From NCBI RefSeq assembly GCF_021018895.1, contig NC_079373.1, positions 13,798,501-13,862,500 on the forward strand: a DNA stretch of 64,000 nucleotides, in the 5' to 3' direction. A program made the translations under genes and the position numbers. The notes below the pieces were generated by a model that had not been told where the DNA came from, searched no databases, and saw only the letters and a list, made by a program, of their open reading frames with translations. The first letter of the stretch is position 1. Each line of letters opens with the position of its first letter. This DNA is from Seriola aureovittata. Lineage: Eukaryota; Chordata; Actinopteri; Carangiformes; Carangidae. Shown piece by piece: positions 48,291-58,982 of this stretch.

Positions 48291-48770
48291 ATTGTTGAAA
48301 AAAAATGGCAAAGATTGCGTTGTTGGTGGCAACAGCCATTATCATGCATGATATTTTCTATTCCTTGTCATTGAAATCTTTGCAGGAGACAAGAGGGGCT
48401 CGTGTCTGCCCTCTGCGTCAGCCAGCCCGCTAATAGATGTGAGAAGGTCATCTGGCATTAGTGGCAGAAGTACGTTAGCATTTGTGCTGAGCGTCTCTTG
48501 CCAGACTGTGTGCATGTTTGAAGGCGCTTGGACAAGCAGGCCCTTTCATGGTGATGAATGGTTTTTTTCAAGCGTTCTGCTCCCTAGTTATGAGAAGGGT
48601 GACCTGGTCATTGGATGACTTTATGAAGCTATAAAAAATGTATGTCAGTCTGCAGTCTCTAATGCCATCCCTAAACGGGGAAGGGGGGCAGGGCTAGCTG
48701 GAATGGTAAAAAGGCCATTTACCGTCACTCTAAATAGCTCTCTGACTGCCCTTCTCCACTTATCTGACAA
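48291..48770. promoter_or_regulatory. Candidate conserved noncoding block with 14-bp palindrome
   Basis: Carries a perfect palindrome TATCATGCATGATA (48340-48353). Downstream are a long repeat-free GC-balanced stretch (GCCCGCTAATAGATGTGAG at 48426-48444, GGCATTAGTGGCAG, TACGTTAGCATTTG) and GGTGACCTGGTCATTGG (48599-48615), which includes an inverted pair of nuclear-receptor-like half sites (GGTGACC / TGGTCA). No open frame. Regulatory reading inferred. Confidence 0.43.
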
Positions 48771-51700
48771 TGTCCTTGTCGTCAAGACAATTTTTAATTC
48801 TCTTTTTTATTTTTCTCATTTTTTTATAGGTTACATTTGAATCAAGGGTAGACAAGTCAGTATTACTTTCCAGTATTTTACAGTTCAATACAGTCTACTA
48901 ATTTGTAATTAGTGTGTTGATACAGCCATCTCAGATAATGTGGTGCCTTAAAGTGTGTTGCTCAAATTACTAGTTATGTGCTTGATTAAACTTTTATACA
49001 TTAAACAGTATACCATGACTGTATTGTGTAATACTGCATAATTACATAATTGGTGTAACAATGTGTATTATGATACCTAACCAGTAATTCATAGGTTTCT
49101 TGGTAGTGTGTTGGAACACCAATGTACTGATCAGGGCTCTACATGATCAAGGATCCATGATTTTTCTCCTCATCCACATGTGACATGGCTGGATGCCATT
49201 AATCACAAATGTCTCCTTTTTAATAAATATGCAAATTTATATTAGCCAAATGGTGTTACAGCTTTTGTGTCATTAATAAATAATGAGGTTCTTTGTTGGA
49301 TATCTAAGGCATTTAAATACAAACTCTTCACACAAGCAAACAATGATGAGCTGCAAGCGAGTGCGTCTGACTCAGTTTTACCATCATATTTTAGATTAAA
49401 GGGCCATGCTGTTTACGTGCTAGGGTACATATGCGTACATATGAAAGCGTGCACTGAGCTAACCATTCTTAATGATACATTGTAACCAAAAACCATCTGT
49501 CGTTGACAATGCAGTTGGTTTAGCAGATGCATCTCACAATTAAACTAAAATATATAGTTAATGTTGAAGAGATTTCTTTTTTAAGTACAAAAAGTAATGG
49601 TTGAGCACATTTTTTTTATTTCCTGCCCCAAAAAGATTAATAGTCCTTTTTATAATAAATCGACTTGTCTGCTGACTTGTGTTTCATCAAGTACTGTAAA
49701 CTCTGATTAAATCTAGGAGCACACAGATGTAAACACCGCTCCGTTAGAAAGAACAAGCACTAATCTGTAACTTCCTCATCCAACAGTTTTTTTTTCTGTA
49801 CGTCATGGCTGTCAAGCTTAGACAAGTGGACACAGGAAAGGGAGGTAGAAGTAATCATGACAAAAAGTTAAAAACAAAATCTCTCTTCTCATCACAGATT
49901 GCTTATTTACTGTTTGGCTCAGTAAATGCGTCTGATGGGTATCCAGAACTTGCTCTACTATATGTTTATACAATCCTGATGTACTATCGCAGTTAGCTTG
50001 GCTAACATTTTCAGGGGTAAGCTAGAATGTCTTAAAAACAGTTTCAAAAGTTCATTAGCTTGTATTGTAAAAACGTCTGGTTGAGTGGGTATATGTGATC
50101 ATCTCACAAAAGCAATGGAAACTGGATACATGGTTATGCATATATTTATAGATATAAATAGGTAGAAGCTACTGATCTGTAACTTGCTCAGTGTGTACCA
50201 ATTAGCTATATCTTGCCTTCAAGATTCTATCATGTTTTCCAATAAAATGAAGTTTGACACTATAAAAATTTGTGGTATTAGTAGTTTTTTGAGAAACTAA
50301 AAAAATCTATTGTAAACAAAAACAGTGTTTCAAAAAGCTGCACCTGTCAAAGTATGAAGATGGTTAAATACTTAAGTGCGCATGTTGGTATTTAAAATAT
50401 ACCAGAATTCCCAGGAAGATTAGAACTAAAGGAATTTTTCCATTATCAGAGTAGAGAGGCAAAAGTGAGGTGTGGGGGGCTGAACTGCCTGACTCTGTCT
50501 CTGGGTGAGCAATCAATCATGGGCCTCTATGCAGTCTCTTTGATCTGAAAACAGCTGTAATCTGTGGTCATTGTTGCTAGAGTAGATTGTTTGCCAAACT
50601 ATTACCATAACTGTCAGCCCAAATCAGAGAAATAATCTCATGGCTCTGGACAGATGTGGTTCCTCTGCATTATTGATACGGTCATCTGAGAGAGAGGGGG
50701 AATTATAAAACATAGTTCTATTTACAAAGGGAGATTGGCTTGGTCCTTGAGAGTGAGTGAGTGGGACAGGCACCTCTAGAAAGTGAGATATAGCCAAGTT
50801 CAGGGGGAAAAAAACAAAACAAATTTCCTGGCTCTTTTAGGGTCAACTCACCCCATGGGTCTACTTCCTCTCTGAAAATGAGTCACCAGAATACACAATG
50901 GACTGATTTCTGAGAAATGCCTCCACATGCACCTGTATAAGGCCATTAAAATATGTATGTATTTTTACACTTTAGTTTTTTTATAAGGTTGCATGACCCC
51001 TGTGACAAGGCAAAGCGCGTATTTACTCAATTATTCATAGTTTGGTATAAATGTTTCCCTACATTTGTTTTCTGTATGCAGCCGTTTTGTCTAACTAAAT
51101 GAAATTCAGGGGTGTGACAAGAAAAAAAACAAAAAACAACAACAAAAAAAAAGCCTTTAGCGCAGCATTGAATGTTTCCATTAGAGCACATGGTTGTGCC
51201 TTGTGGAAAGGTTGTGAACCTGAGCAACCAATGCATGTTTATTTAGCAGCCCTGCCAAGTCAGTGAGACTGGCTAAGTTTCAGTCAGTTAGTGTGGCCAA
51301 TGAAAAAATCCCACATTTTGAAATTACAATGCCTGAAGAGTGTAAGTAGAGGGACGTGCGAGGTTGTTGGTGTCAGCATTCAGACACAACATACCCTGAG
51401 GTGGGTGGGTATGTACTATAGGCAGAAAGAAAGAAAGAATATATCTTACTTTTTCAAAGTATATCTTTTTCTTTTTTTAAACGTACAATTATTTGATATT
51501 CATGATTTAATAAACTACATATAAAAACAACAGGAAGAACAGATGAAGCAATAATAGGGCTGTACTGACTTGGGTGGTATTAGGATTTTTTCTACTGAAG
51601 CCTAAATTAGAAAATCATCAGCGTACCATTTGCCAAACTTCCCTTTGTGGAAACATGTGGCCCTTGTTGGCAAAGGGCAAAATTTGGCAGGATCCTGAGA

Positions 51701-52349
51701 AACCGATTACAAGTACTGGCATATGGAAGAACAAATAGTTCCTCATTCAGTGCATCAGGTCTGTGCCATCTTCATGGACTAAAAAAGAGACATGATGGAT
51801 GTGTAGAAATGCTCACTGGGCTGGGGCCAGGCGTTGCTGATGTGCAGCACACTGTGTGACCCTGTAGTAAATGTCCTAACTACATCATTAGTAGTTTACA
51901 TGTTTTTGTTTACTTCTAAGTATTCATGACAAAGAACATTTCCACATTCAGGATTGAAGCAATTTGAAAAAGCGTTGATTGTTAGATATTGCACTTGTGC
52001 ATCTATAGCCCTTTATTTTACAGTTCAACCTGATTTCAAATAATTTAGCATTTTTACAATAATTTTAAATTGAATAATACTACTGCTCAGTAGAGGTTTC
52101 ACCCACAAGTCAACTACTAAAACCTCTAGTTGCCTCTGTGGTTACCGTTTTGACTAGTCATGAATCACAATATTTTATCTAGAATTATCAGATTTATGAA
52201 ACATTGTTTCCACAATGATCATTCAGGAATGGTGCAACAACAATACAATACTTCAATTTAGACACTACTTTTTTACTGAACACTATTTGCCAACATTTTT
52301 TCTCTTTTCATTAACTCTGATATGATAATATTGATGCAAAAATGTGAAC
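48771..52349. other. AT-rich noncoding stretch
   Basis: About 3.6 kb with scattered short frames (49267-49485 +, 49805-49996 +, 51291-51524 +, 51647-51859 +) lacking domains. An A/C-rich run lies at 51121-51152. A 9-bp inverted repeat TAGAGGTTT (52091-52099) / AAACCTCTA (52120-52128) is present. The interval 50460-50900 is repeat-poor and could be weakly regulatory. Confidence 0.5.
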
Positions 52350-52453
52350 TCAACACTTCCTGCGTGTGTGTGTGTGTGTGTTTCACAAAAAATACATTTT
52401 AATGTGATTGTAGTGGTAAGCCTTCATTGTGAAACAATCACAGGAAGTGTTGA
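52350..52453. repeat. 104-bp foldback element with nested stems and internal (GT)n
   Basis: Outer arms TCAACACTTCCTG (52350-52362) and CAGGAAGTGTTGA (52441-52453) are perfect inverse complements over 13 bp. Inner arms GTTTCAC (52380-52386) and GTGAAAC (52429-52435) also pair. A (GT)n run at 52363-52380 lies between the left arms, matched on the right by only 5 bases, so the microsatellite probably expanded after the palindrome formed. The shape is that of a small foldback or MITE-like element. Confidence 0.7.
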
Positions 52454-52798
52454 CAGTGTTTACAAGACTAGATAATAAAAGATGAATAATGAAGTTGAAT
52501 AGATTTAGAAATTATCGTGTTTGGGCAAAGACATGGAGATTAGCAACACCCTTTTCTGTCTCCACTTGTTCAGTGGACCTACAATCAGAAACAGCCTCAG
52601 TCAGCCTGATCACTTCCTTTGTATTTTAGTATCAAACTTATTGCCAGATACTGTAGAATGTTGATATTGGACAATTTAAAAAACCTAGGATTACGTCCAG
52701 TAGCAACATTTTACAAATTTGAGTGGCAAACTTAATAAATATTACTTTTTACTTACCTGTAAATGCAAATAAAATGGAAAATAAAAGGATATTATATA

Positions 52799-52799
<1 letters not shown>
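52454..52799. other. AT-rich noncoding stretch
   Basis: No gene, repeat family or RNA recognised between the foldback element and the TA microsatellite. Confidence 0.5.

Positions 52800-52800
<1 letters not shown>

Positions 52801-52836
<36 letters not shown>
52801..52836. repeat. TA microsatellite
   Basis: Pure (TA)n of about 35 bases, preceded by degenerate ATTATATATG. Confidence 0.93.
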
Positions 52837-52839
<3 letters not shown>

Positions 52840-54169
52840 AATAAAATGTAGCAGCCATTCAGACAGACTAACCAAAAGTCTGTCTGAACAACACTGTTTC
52901 TGCTGCTTCATAAGGATTTCACAGTAATCACAATGATGAGGGGTGAGTTACATAAATTGGGTGCCACTGATTTAAAATGTATTTTTGAGGCAACTCTAAC
53001 TTGGTTAGGTTATGTCAAAAAAATTCAAGTAATGTTTTGGTTTGGGCTACTAAAAGGCTTGGCTGAGGTTTGTGACTGGATGCAGAGTAAAATCTCAGTC
53101 ATGAGAATACATGACTGTTCACCACCATGACCTCCACATACTTAGTTTTCACCTTGGCACACTGCTTCCTGGGAACTGAATATGTAAATCATGGAAGACA
53201 GAATTGCCTCATGACTGTACTGCCGTACTGTATAATACTGTACTGTCCAGTCAGTTTGAGTCAAAGGAAGTAGTTTCTGTTCACTTTCTGATTTATAGGA
53301 CTCACACGAAGCTGCATATCCACATGTATTGCACATTAAGATATCATAGGATTAGTAAGTAAATATGTGTCACAACTGGCCCTGCTTTGTAGAGGGAAAC
53401 TCAATCCACATTGCACAGTAAAATTGTCCTTATTACCCTTATTGATGTTTAAATTTCTTCATGGCTGTAACTATATAGGCGCCAGTCAGTGACAGAGCTA
53501 GTGTGACCTCCTTCGATCCATAATTTACACCTGTTAGTCGACTCCCCCGTCATTTGTGAGTATACTCGGACTTAAAGGTTAACAAAAGAGAAACAGGGCA
53601 AGCTCTGCTGCCGCTACCACAGATCAATGTCAAGTAAATAACCTTTTCTACCTTATTTCCTGACTCGTATTGATCTGTCTGTCCTTCCCCGTCTGCCTTC
53701 TGCACTCTGTTCCTTCACATGCCACCTCACTCTCCTTTTATGTCTTTTCTGCCCTGCCATATTTTTAAGACTTTTAATATAATCTTAACAGTGTAAAGGC
53801 ACTTTCCTTTTTTCTTTTCTTTTTTAGCTTTGTTTAATCTTTTTCCAAACATTTTTGTCTTCGTAGACCACAGATAGAAAATGGCTTTTACAGCTTGGCC
53901 TTGCTTTAAGTTTTGGTAAAGAGCACTTTATCAGGTTAACTGCCTTTTTCCTTTTAAGCTGAAAGGTTAATAAGAAACATTTTAATCAGCCTATCCAGAA
54001 ATCAAAACATCTTTTTTTTTTTTTTTTTACATGAAACACAGAATTCATATAAACTGAGAGAAACAGCCAGTATTATTTATTAGTGTGTACTCACCACTAA
54101 CAAAATGGGCAAATAAATATTAATGATTTGGCTGTTATCATCTGAATCATGGAGCTGGAAATTTCAATT
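52837..54169. other. AT-rich noncoding stretch
   Basis: Frames at 52933-53130 (+) and 53142-53336 (-) have no recognisable domain. ACTGCCGTACTGTA near 53218 recurs at 59864-59877. A pyrimidine-rich part lies at 53800-53830 and a T-run at about 54012-54029. Confidence 0.5.
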
Positions 54170-54495
54170 GTCAAAACTGCAAATCGTGCCTGTTAAATAT
54201 TTCCACACATCAATATTGTAATAGTTTGTGCTGAAATTTATTGATTGAGTATTTAGTTAAAATTAATCTAAAACCAAATTTGGATCGTCGTCTAATTGTT
54301 TCAGTAATCCATCATATAAAAATCTTTGGTTTCAGCTTTTGAGGTAGATATGAGGATTTTGTGCTTTTTCATAAGAGTAAATTAAATACTTTGGGCATAA
54401 AGATGTCGCCAGAGGCACTCAGAACTTGTGATGGGAATTTTTTTTATTATTATTATTATTTCCTGATACTTTATTAACTAAAATGAATTAATCAG
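54170..54495 (+). repeat. Dispersed repeat family 2, copy 2
   Basis: More decayed relative of 29585-29905 in the same orientation. TTTCAGCTTTTGAGG near 54331 corresponds to TTCCAACTTCTCAATTG in copy 1. AAAGATGTCGCCAGAGGCAC (54400-54419) corresponds to the TTTGATGACGTCACC part, and CAGAACTTGTGATGGGAATT (54420-54439) to TGGAAGTTGTGACGGGTATT. An (ATT)n run has grown at 54446-54463. Confidence 0.58.
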
Positions 54496-54544
54496 TCTTA
54501 AAACAACAACAAAGTGGTTGACACATAAACTTCAGTCAGATTCA

Positions 54545-54845
54545 TACAAAAACATCTCCCTTTTCTGACCGCGAATCTAATGGGAGACAGAGTCTTTGTA
54601 CTGGAGCTCCAAGGGCTCCATTGGCCCCATTATGTTAATTATTAGAACACCATTCTTATTTGGGCGAGCAGCAGCTGAGTCAGGGGTGGTGTGTGCTTTA
54701 GGGATTAACAACACCAAAAGTATAAAACCTTTCTAGCAGCCGGCAATGTTCATTACACCTTGCCACACAAAAGCGGTCGACTAAACACACAACGTACTGG
54801 CAATTTCGCAGTTTTTAGAGTTTCACCATTGTAGGATTGTTCTGA
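54545..54845. promoter_or_regulatory. Candidate conserved noncoding block, strong
   Basis: Contains GCGAATCTAATGGGAGAC (54572-54589), CATTGGCCCCATTATGTTAA (54619-54638) leading into TTATTAGAACACC (an androgen/glucocorticoid-like half site next to TTAATTATTAG), GGGATTAACAACACC (54701-54715) and AAGCGGTCGACTAAACAC (54770-54787). Repeat-free and without open frames. It sits between a decayed repeat and a transposon, so its texture stands out. Role inferred. Confidence 0.43.
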
Positions 54846-55261
54846 TGGCTGCTAAAGGAAAAGGCTATAGGGTCATTAAAATAAAATGTGTTTGTCCTCT
54901 TAGAGGAAAATGTTTACCAGAATGCTTCATTTACTTGTTACGATTGTAAATTTCTGGTGTGATAGTGATCTAAAAAGAACAGTCCAGGTGTCACCAAAAC
55001 ACACATGATTCATCTTTTTGTGATCGTGAACATCCAGATTCAAGAGAAATTTGATTCTCCAAGTACACAGTTTGAATGTTAAGTGGTGTTCCAGCATTGA
55101 TTGGCTTTTCAACTGATTTTCATTGACAAAAACAATTATGGTAAACATGGGACAGTTGGGAGCTAAATGGAAATCATGGTTATATTTTCATCATAACACA
55201 ACTACTATGTCATGCTTTTTTATTCATTTACTTTTTTGAAGACAAGGTATGTTGAAATGTT
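54846..55261. other. AT-rich noncoding stretch
   Basis: A minus-strand frame (54927-55148) has no recognisable domain. No repeat recognised up to the TTAA of the next element. Confidence 0.5.
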
Positions 55262-55265
55262 TTAA

Positions 55266-56064
55266 AGGTCCCATATTTTAACACATAGTTACATCTGTAC
55301 TGTTCAGCTGTGTATTAAACACATTGTAATGGTGTTAACAAAAAAAGATTTTTGATATGATTTGACACCGCTTCTCTGAGGTTCTCTTTTTTTGTCCCAG
55401 CCACACATGGTCAGATTTTGCTGCTAGGTGGAGGTAACCACCGACTAATCATCAGCAAATGCTCTCATTGGATAAGCACAGATCAACACAAAGGCGGCCC
55501 AGGATCAGTTTTTAGAAACTCTGCTTTGCTTTAAGAACTCCATTATTTATTTTTATCGCAAAATGTGGACCATAATATACATGTGCAGCTACAATCACCG
55601 TTTATACTACTCACCCAGCTCCATGGCGACCAGCACACCCTCACTTTGATAGCAGCCACACCACTGCTGCGTCACTCTGCTAGTTTACGATTGGCTGTTT
55701 GCCTGTATACTGCAGCTAAAACAGTGGTACCTAACACTGTCAAGAGCATCCAAAAGATTAAGTACTCTTCAACACAGCTGCTAACAAAACTTTCTGTCCT
55801 CAACTTACAGTTACCAACACAGTTCGCTAACACTGTCCTACCCTCACACAGACAACTCAGCTGCCGGCTGCTGCTCTGAGACCATTGGTTATCCGGTTTT
55901 GACACAGAAACTGGATCAAATTTTTACTGGCTTGTAAACTGGGGGGCCATGTTGTTGTGGGGGAGCTAGAGGAATGGCAGTAGAAAGCACCTTTTTATCT
56001 TACACCTCTGAATTTATAACAAACACAAAGCACAATTGAAACCTATTTTCATGATGTGGGACCT
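55266..56064. mobile_element. 799-bp nonautonomous DNA transposon flanked by TTAA
   Basis: The left end starts AGGTCCCATATTTTAAC and the right end closes ATGATGTGGGACCT. The terminal 11 bases pair as inverted repeats with one mismatch (AGGTCCCATAT against AGGTCCCACAT). TTAA flanks both ends (55262-55265 and 56065-56068), the signature of piggyBac-type target duplication. No transposase is encoded: a 104-codon frame at 55565-55879 (+) has no transposase-like motif. Repeats with AAGGTCCCATATT ends are common in teleosts. The piggyBac link rests on TTAA only. Confidence 0.72.
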
Positions 56065-57241
56065 TTAAATTTGTGAATACAGCAGCTTGAAATCCTCACA
56101 CCTGCTTGTCTGTGGGTTAATCCTCTGTGGTATTATGCCCTCAGATGAACTTGTAAACACAGTTGTGTACATCTGTGCCCCATTGATTTTTTTTTTTTTT
56201 TTTACGCAACAACAGGGGACAGAGAAAGCAGTGAGACGGAGGTTGAACAACAGTATACATGTTCTTGCCCTTGTGCTACAAAAAGCTCTAGATTGTCGTT
56301 TGGAAACAAAAACCAACAACCTCAATGAATGACTCTGGTCCAGATCATCACAGACAATCACACTGTCCACCATATCTATATTTTTAGGAATGAGAACAAG
56401 ATTTAGATTCAGTCTTCACAAAACAAAATGCCCATATTTACTACCAATAGTGAAGGGCACTGAAGCAGCAATTGTCATCTAAGATAAAAAAAAAAACTCC
56501 CAGTAGTTATTCTTGAGATTGGGTATGAAAGGTCCAGTAATAAAGAGCACCTGCTGGTGTCACACAAGGCTCAGGGCATTACTGGTGTTGAGTTGTGTGA
56601 GTTACTTCAGTAATGCTATATGATCCTTGTGACATAATATATCACAGAGACCACCAGTGTTGCCAGTCTTTACAGTGAAACACAAGTTGTCACTGACTGT
56701 TAATGGCACAGCGTTTTAAGGTTTGTGGAAACTTTGTTATTCTGTAATGCTCACGATCCGCTATCAAAACACGTCTAAACGTGACTCAAGAAGGTTTTCA
56801 GGATGTGCTTTTTGTTATCTTGTGTTGTTTCGTGTGGAAAAAGTTAGCCCACTAATTCACAAGGAGTTAAGTTATCGATTAGGAAAATGACTATTACCTG
56901 TTTTTTTGCATTTTTCTGAAACTATTCTTCCTTGATCAGAATAGGCAGTAGCCAACCTTTCTCCTGTTTTCTCCTGCTTAGCAACAAGTTGTCTGACTCA
57001 TTCATGTGAGTGTGGGCAGAATGAACACTAAATGCATTTTATTATAGTATTTTTATTATACTTCCATGTCTGTAATGTATTGTGGTTTTATTTAGAATGA
57101 ATACTGACTATTTTAATTACACTGTACATGTAAAGCCCAACTAGGGACAAGAGTTGAAAATTAGCAATAGCTGTAAACTCTGTGCAGCACATCAGTTTAA
57201 TGCTGTGTATTGGAACTATGTTAAATTGCATTGTCCCCCTG
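56065..57241. other. Noncoding stretch
   Basis: Frames at 56065-56373 (-) and 56087-56332 (+) overlap on opposite strands across a T/A-run near 56187-56203. Nothing recognised otherwise. Confidence 0.5.
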
Positions 57242-57263
57242 AAATAAATAAATAAATAAATAA
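57242..57263. repeat. AAAT tetranucleotide microsatellite
   Basis: (AAAT)n run of 22 bases followed by degenerate TAAAG units. Confidence 0.88.
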
Positions 57264-57899
57264 AGTAAAGTAAAAAATCAATAAGCACTTAATTTATATA
57301 GACTTGTTTTCTCTGAATCAGCGAATGTAACACTACAAGCACCATATTAGCATGCAGGCCGCAGAATTTTCTCAAATATGCAATTCGTTGCACCTATGAA
57401 CCCTGTTGTCAAAAACACAAGACATGCAACCAGCAGAGGAAAGGCATGCAGATCTCCACAAAATGTGTCTTCACAAAGATGTTGTCATTATAACTCTACA
57501 TGTACACTACCCCCAGTGATAAAACGTCTGTTTGTGTACTAAACTGTTACATATATATTAGCTCCCTGCACCCTTAGGGGCAAATAACCTGAGGACTTGT
57601 ATGGTAAAATAGAAAATTGCCAAAGTCACATCTAACGTGTCCTGAGGTTTACTTGTTTGTTAAATTGTAGATGTTTCAATTGATAGCTATTGTTTTTTTT
57701 AATTATTGGCACTGCTTATCATCAAATAACACTATTTCATATTTTATGTTGCTATAACTTTGCTCTACTTTTAAAATTTGTCAAATTCGTACCTTCGATG
57801 CTGGCCTTTATGAAAAATACTTAACAAAAGGGCATCGTTATTATGTTTTAGTAACCTGTGCTCCTTGTTGCAGTGTTTTCTACACTTGGTGAAGTTGTG
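57264..57899. other. AT-rich noncoding stretch
   Basis: No gene, repeat family or RNA recognised. Confidence 0.5.
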
Positions 57900-57958
57900 T
57901 TGCTGTTCACCAGTTTCAGCTGAAGACCCTTCTGCTAAGTGAAACCAGGCCCTCGGGT

Positions 57959-58001
57959 TTAAAAAAAAAAGAAGAAAAAAATAGAAAAAGAAAAAGAAGT
58001 T
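57959..58001. repeat. A-rich/GA low-complexity tract
   Basis: A10 followed by GAAG, A7 and AAAAAG units. Interrupts or borders the adjacent CNE-like sequence. Confidence 0.85.
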
Positions 58002-58360
58002 CTCTGTGGTCCAAGGTCAGTGACCTGCTCTGTAGCTGTCTCTATTCCACCTCAGGGCACCTGCTAATGTCAGCCCTCTTTTAGATTCCCCAAATCGTGG
58101 CTTGCCACTGGTTATTTTCAGCCGCGATAAGTGATCCCAGTGACCCCAGAGGTCTGACACACTGCTTTTTTTTTTTTTAGCTAGAAGTCAAATGCCATAG
58201 CATTGCCTACTGATCAAAGCCTTCAAAGTCAAACTGTACTTAGGCATCCACTGAAATAAGAGCTCCAAGCCCAGTTAAGTGTGCAGAGCAGGACCAAGCT
58301 CATGGCTTGACATTCATTCACACTGCAGCCAAGAAGTGGGCCAACATGCACACATGCGCA
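58002..58360. promoter_or_regulatory. Candidate conserved noncoding block
   Basis: Repeat-poor block apart from a T-run at 58167-58178. CCAAGGTCAGTGACCTGCTC (58011-58030) is an inverted pair of nuclear-receptor-like half sites (AGGTCA..TGACCT). Further on are CAGCCGCGATAAGTGATCCC (58120-58139) and CTGATCAAAGCCTTCAAAGTC near 58211, with TCF/LEF-like CAAAG words. No open frame. Inference from sequence texture. Confidence 0.42.
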
Positions 58361-58772
58361 AGCACCCAAACACAACCACACACATAAACTGATTTTTTTT
58401 TTTCTTTTAATTTTTCAATTGCTCGGCCTGTTCCACTTAAGGACTAGCTAAGTCAGACTATAGCAGTAAACTGCCAATACTATCCAATGAATGCTGAACC
58501 TGTTTGTCATGGGGTCAGTCAGTTTGATTCCCTATAGATGCTTTTAACCATGCTGACACAGTACAAAACCTGTTTTTTACAGTTTTGAAAATATGACACG
58601 GTTGTTTATAAATTATTGAAGGGAGATGGGGGATAGATATTGTACTCTGTTCCTTCTATTCTCTCACCTAATCCTGGTTGTGTCCACTTCCTTTTCCTGT
58701 TCCCGACATTGCTGTACAACCCCTACCCCTCCTGAAAGGATGTGGAGTCTGGCCTCTCAGCAGATAATGTGA

Positions 58773-58982
58773 CGCACACGTGTGCTAGCGGAAGACGAGG
58801 CCATGAGCCACAAAGGTCCACTCTGGGTCCCGGATTATGATAACATCAGGAAGCGTAGAGAGGAAGAGGTGTCTGCAGGAAGTTGGCAGGCCTGTGAAGG
58901 CCTCAGAGAGAATCACACTTATCTTTCTGAGAAACCTGGGTATCACCCTGACTCCAACATGATGATCATAGAGAATGGATGA
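58773..58982 (+). other. Exon-like or microprotein-like open frame (tentative)
   Basis: Frame open from just after a TGA at 58770-58772 to TGA at 58980-58982. An ATG at 58803 in fair Kozak context (GAGGCCATGA) would give 59 residues starting MSHKGPLWVPDYDNIRKRRE, continuing with an acidic/basic, Tyr-containing part and ending MMIIENG. Codon use is more balanced than in other frames here, and nothing repetitive underlies it. I do not recognise the protein, see no convincing splice acceptor, and the minus strand is also open (58785-59009). Possible orphan terminal exon, small protein or chance. Confidence 0.2.

Noticed and set aside
53218..53231. ACTGCCGTACTGTA shared with 59864-59877 as a repeat or factor site
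   Set aside because: Only a short match, with unrelated flanks; likely chance in a window with many TACTGTA words.
55565..55879. 104-codon frame as a transposase
   Set aside because: No transposase-like residues or domain; too short, and the element is nonautonomous.
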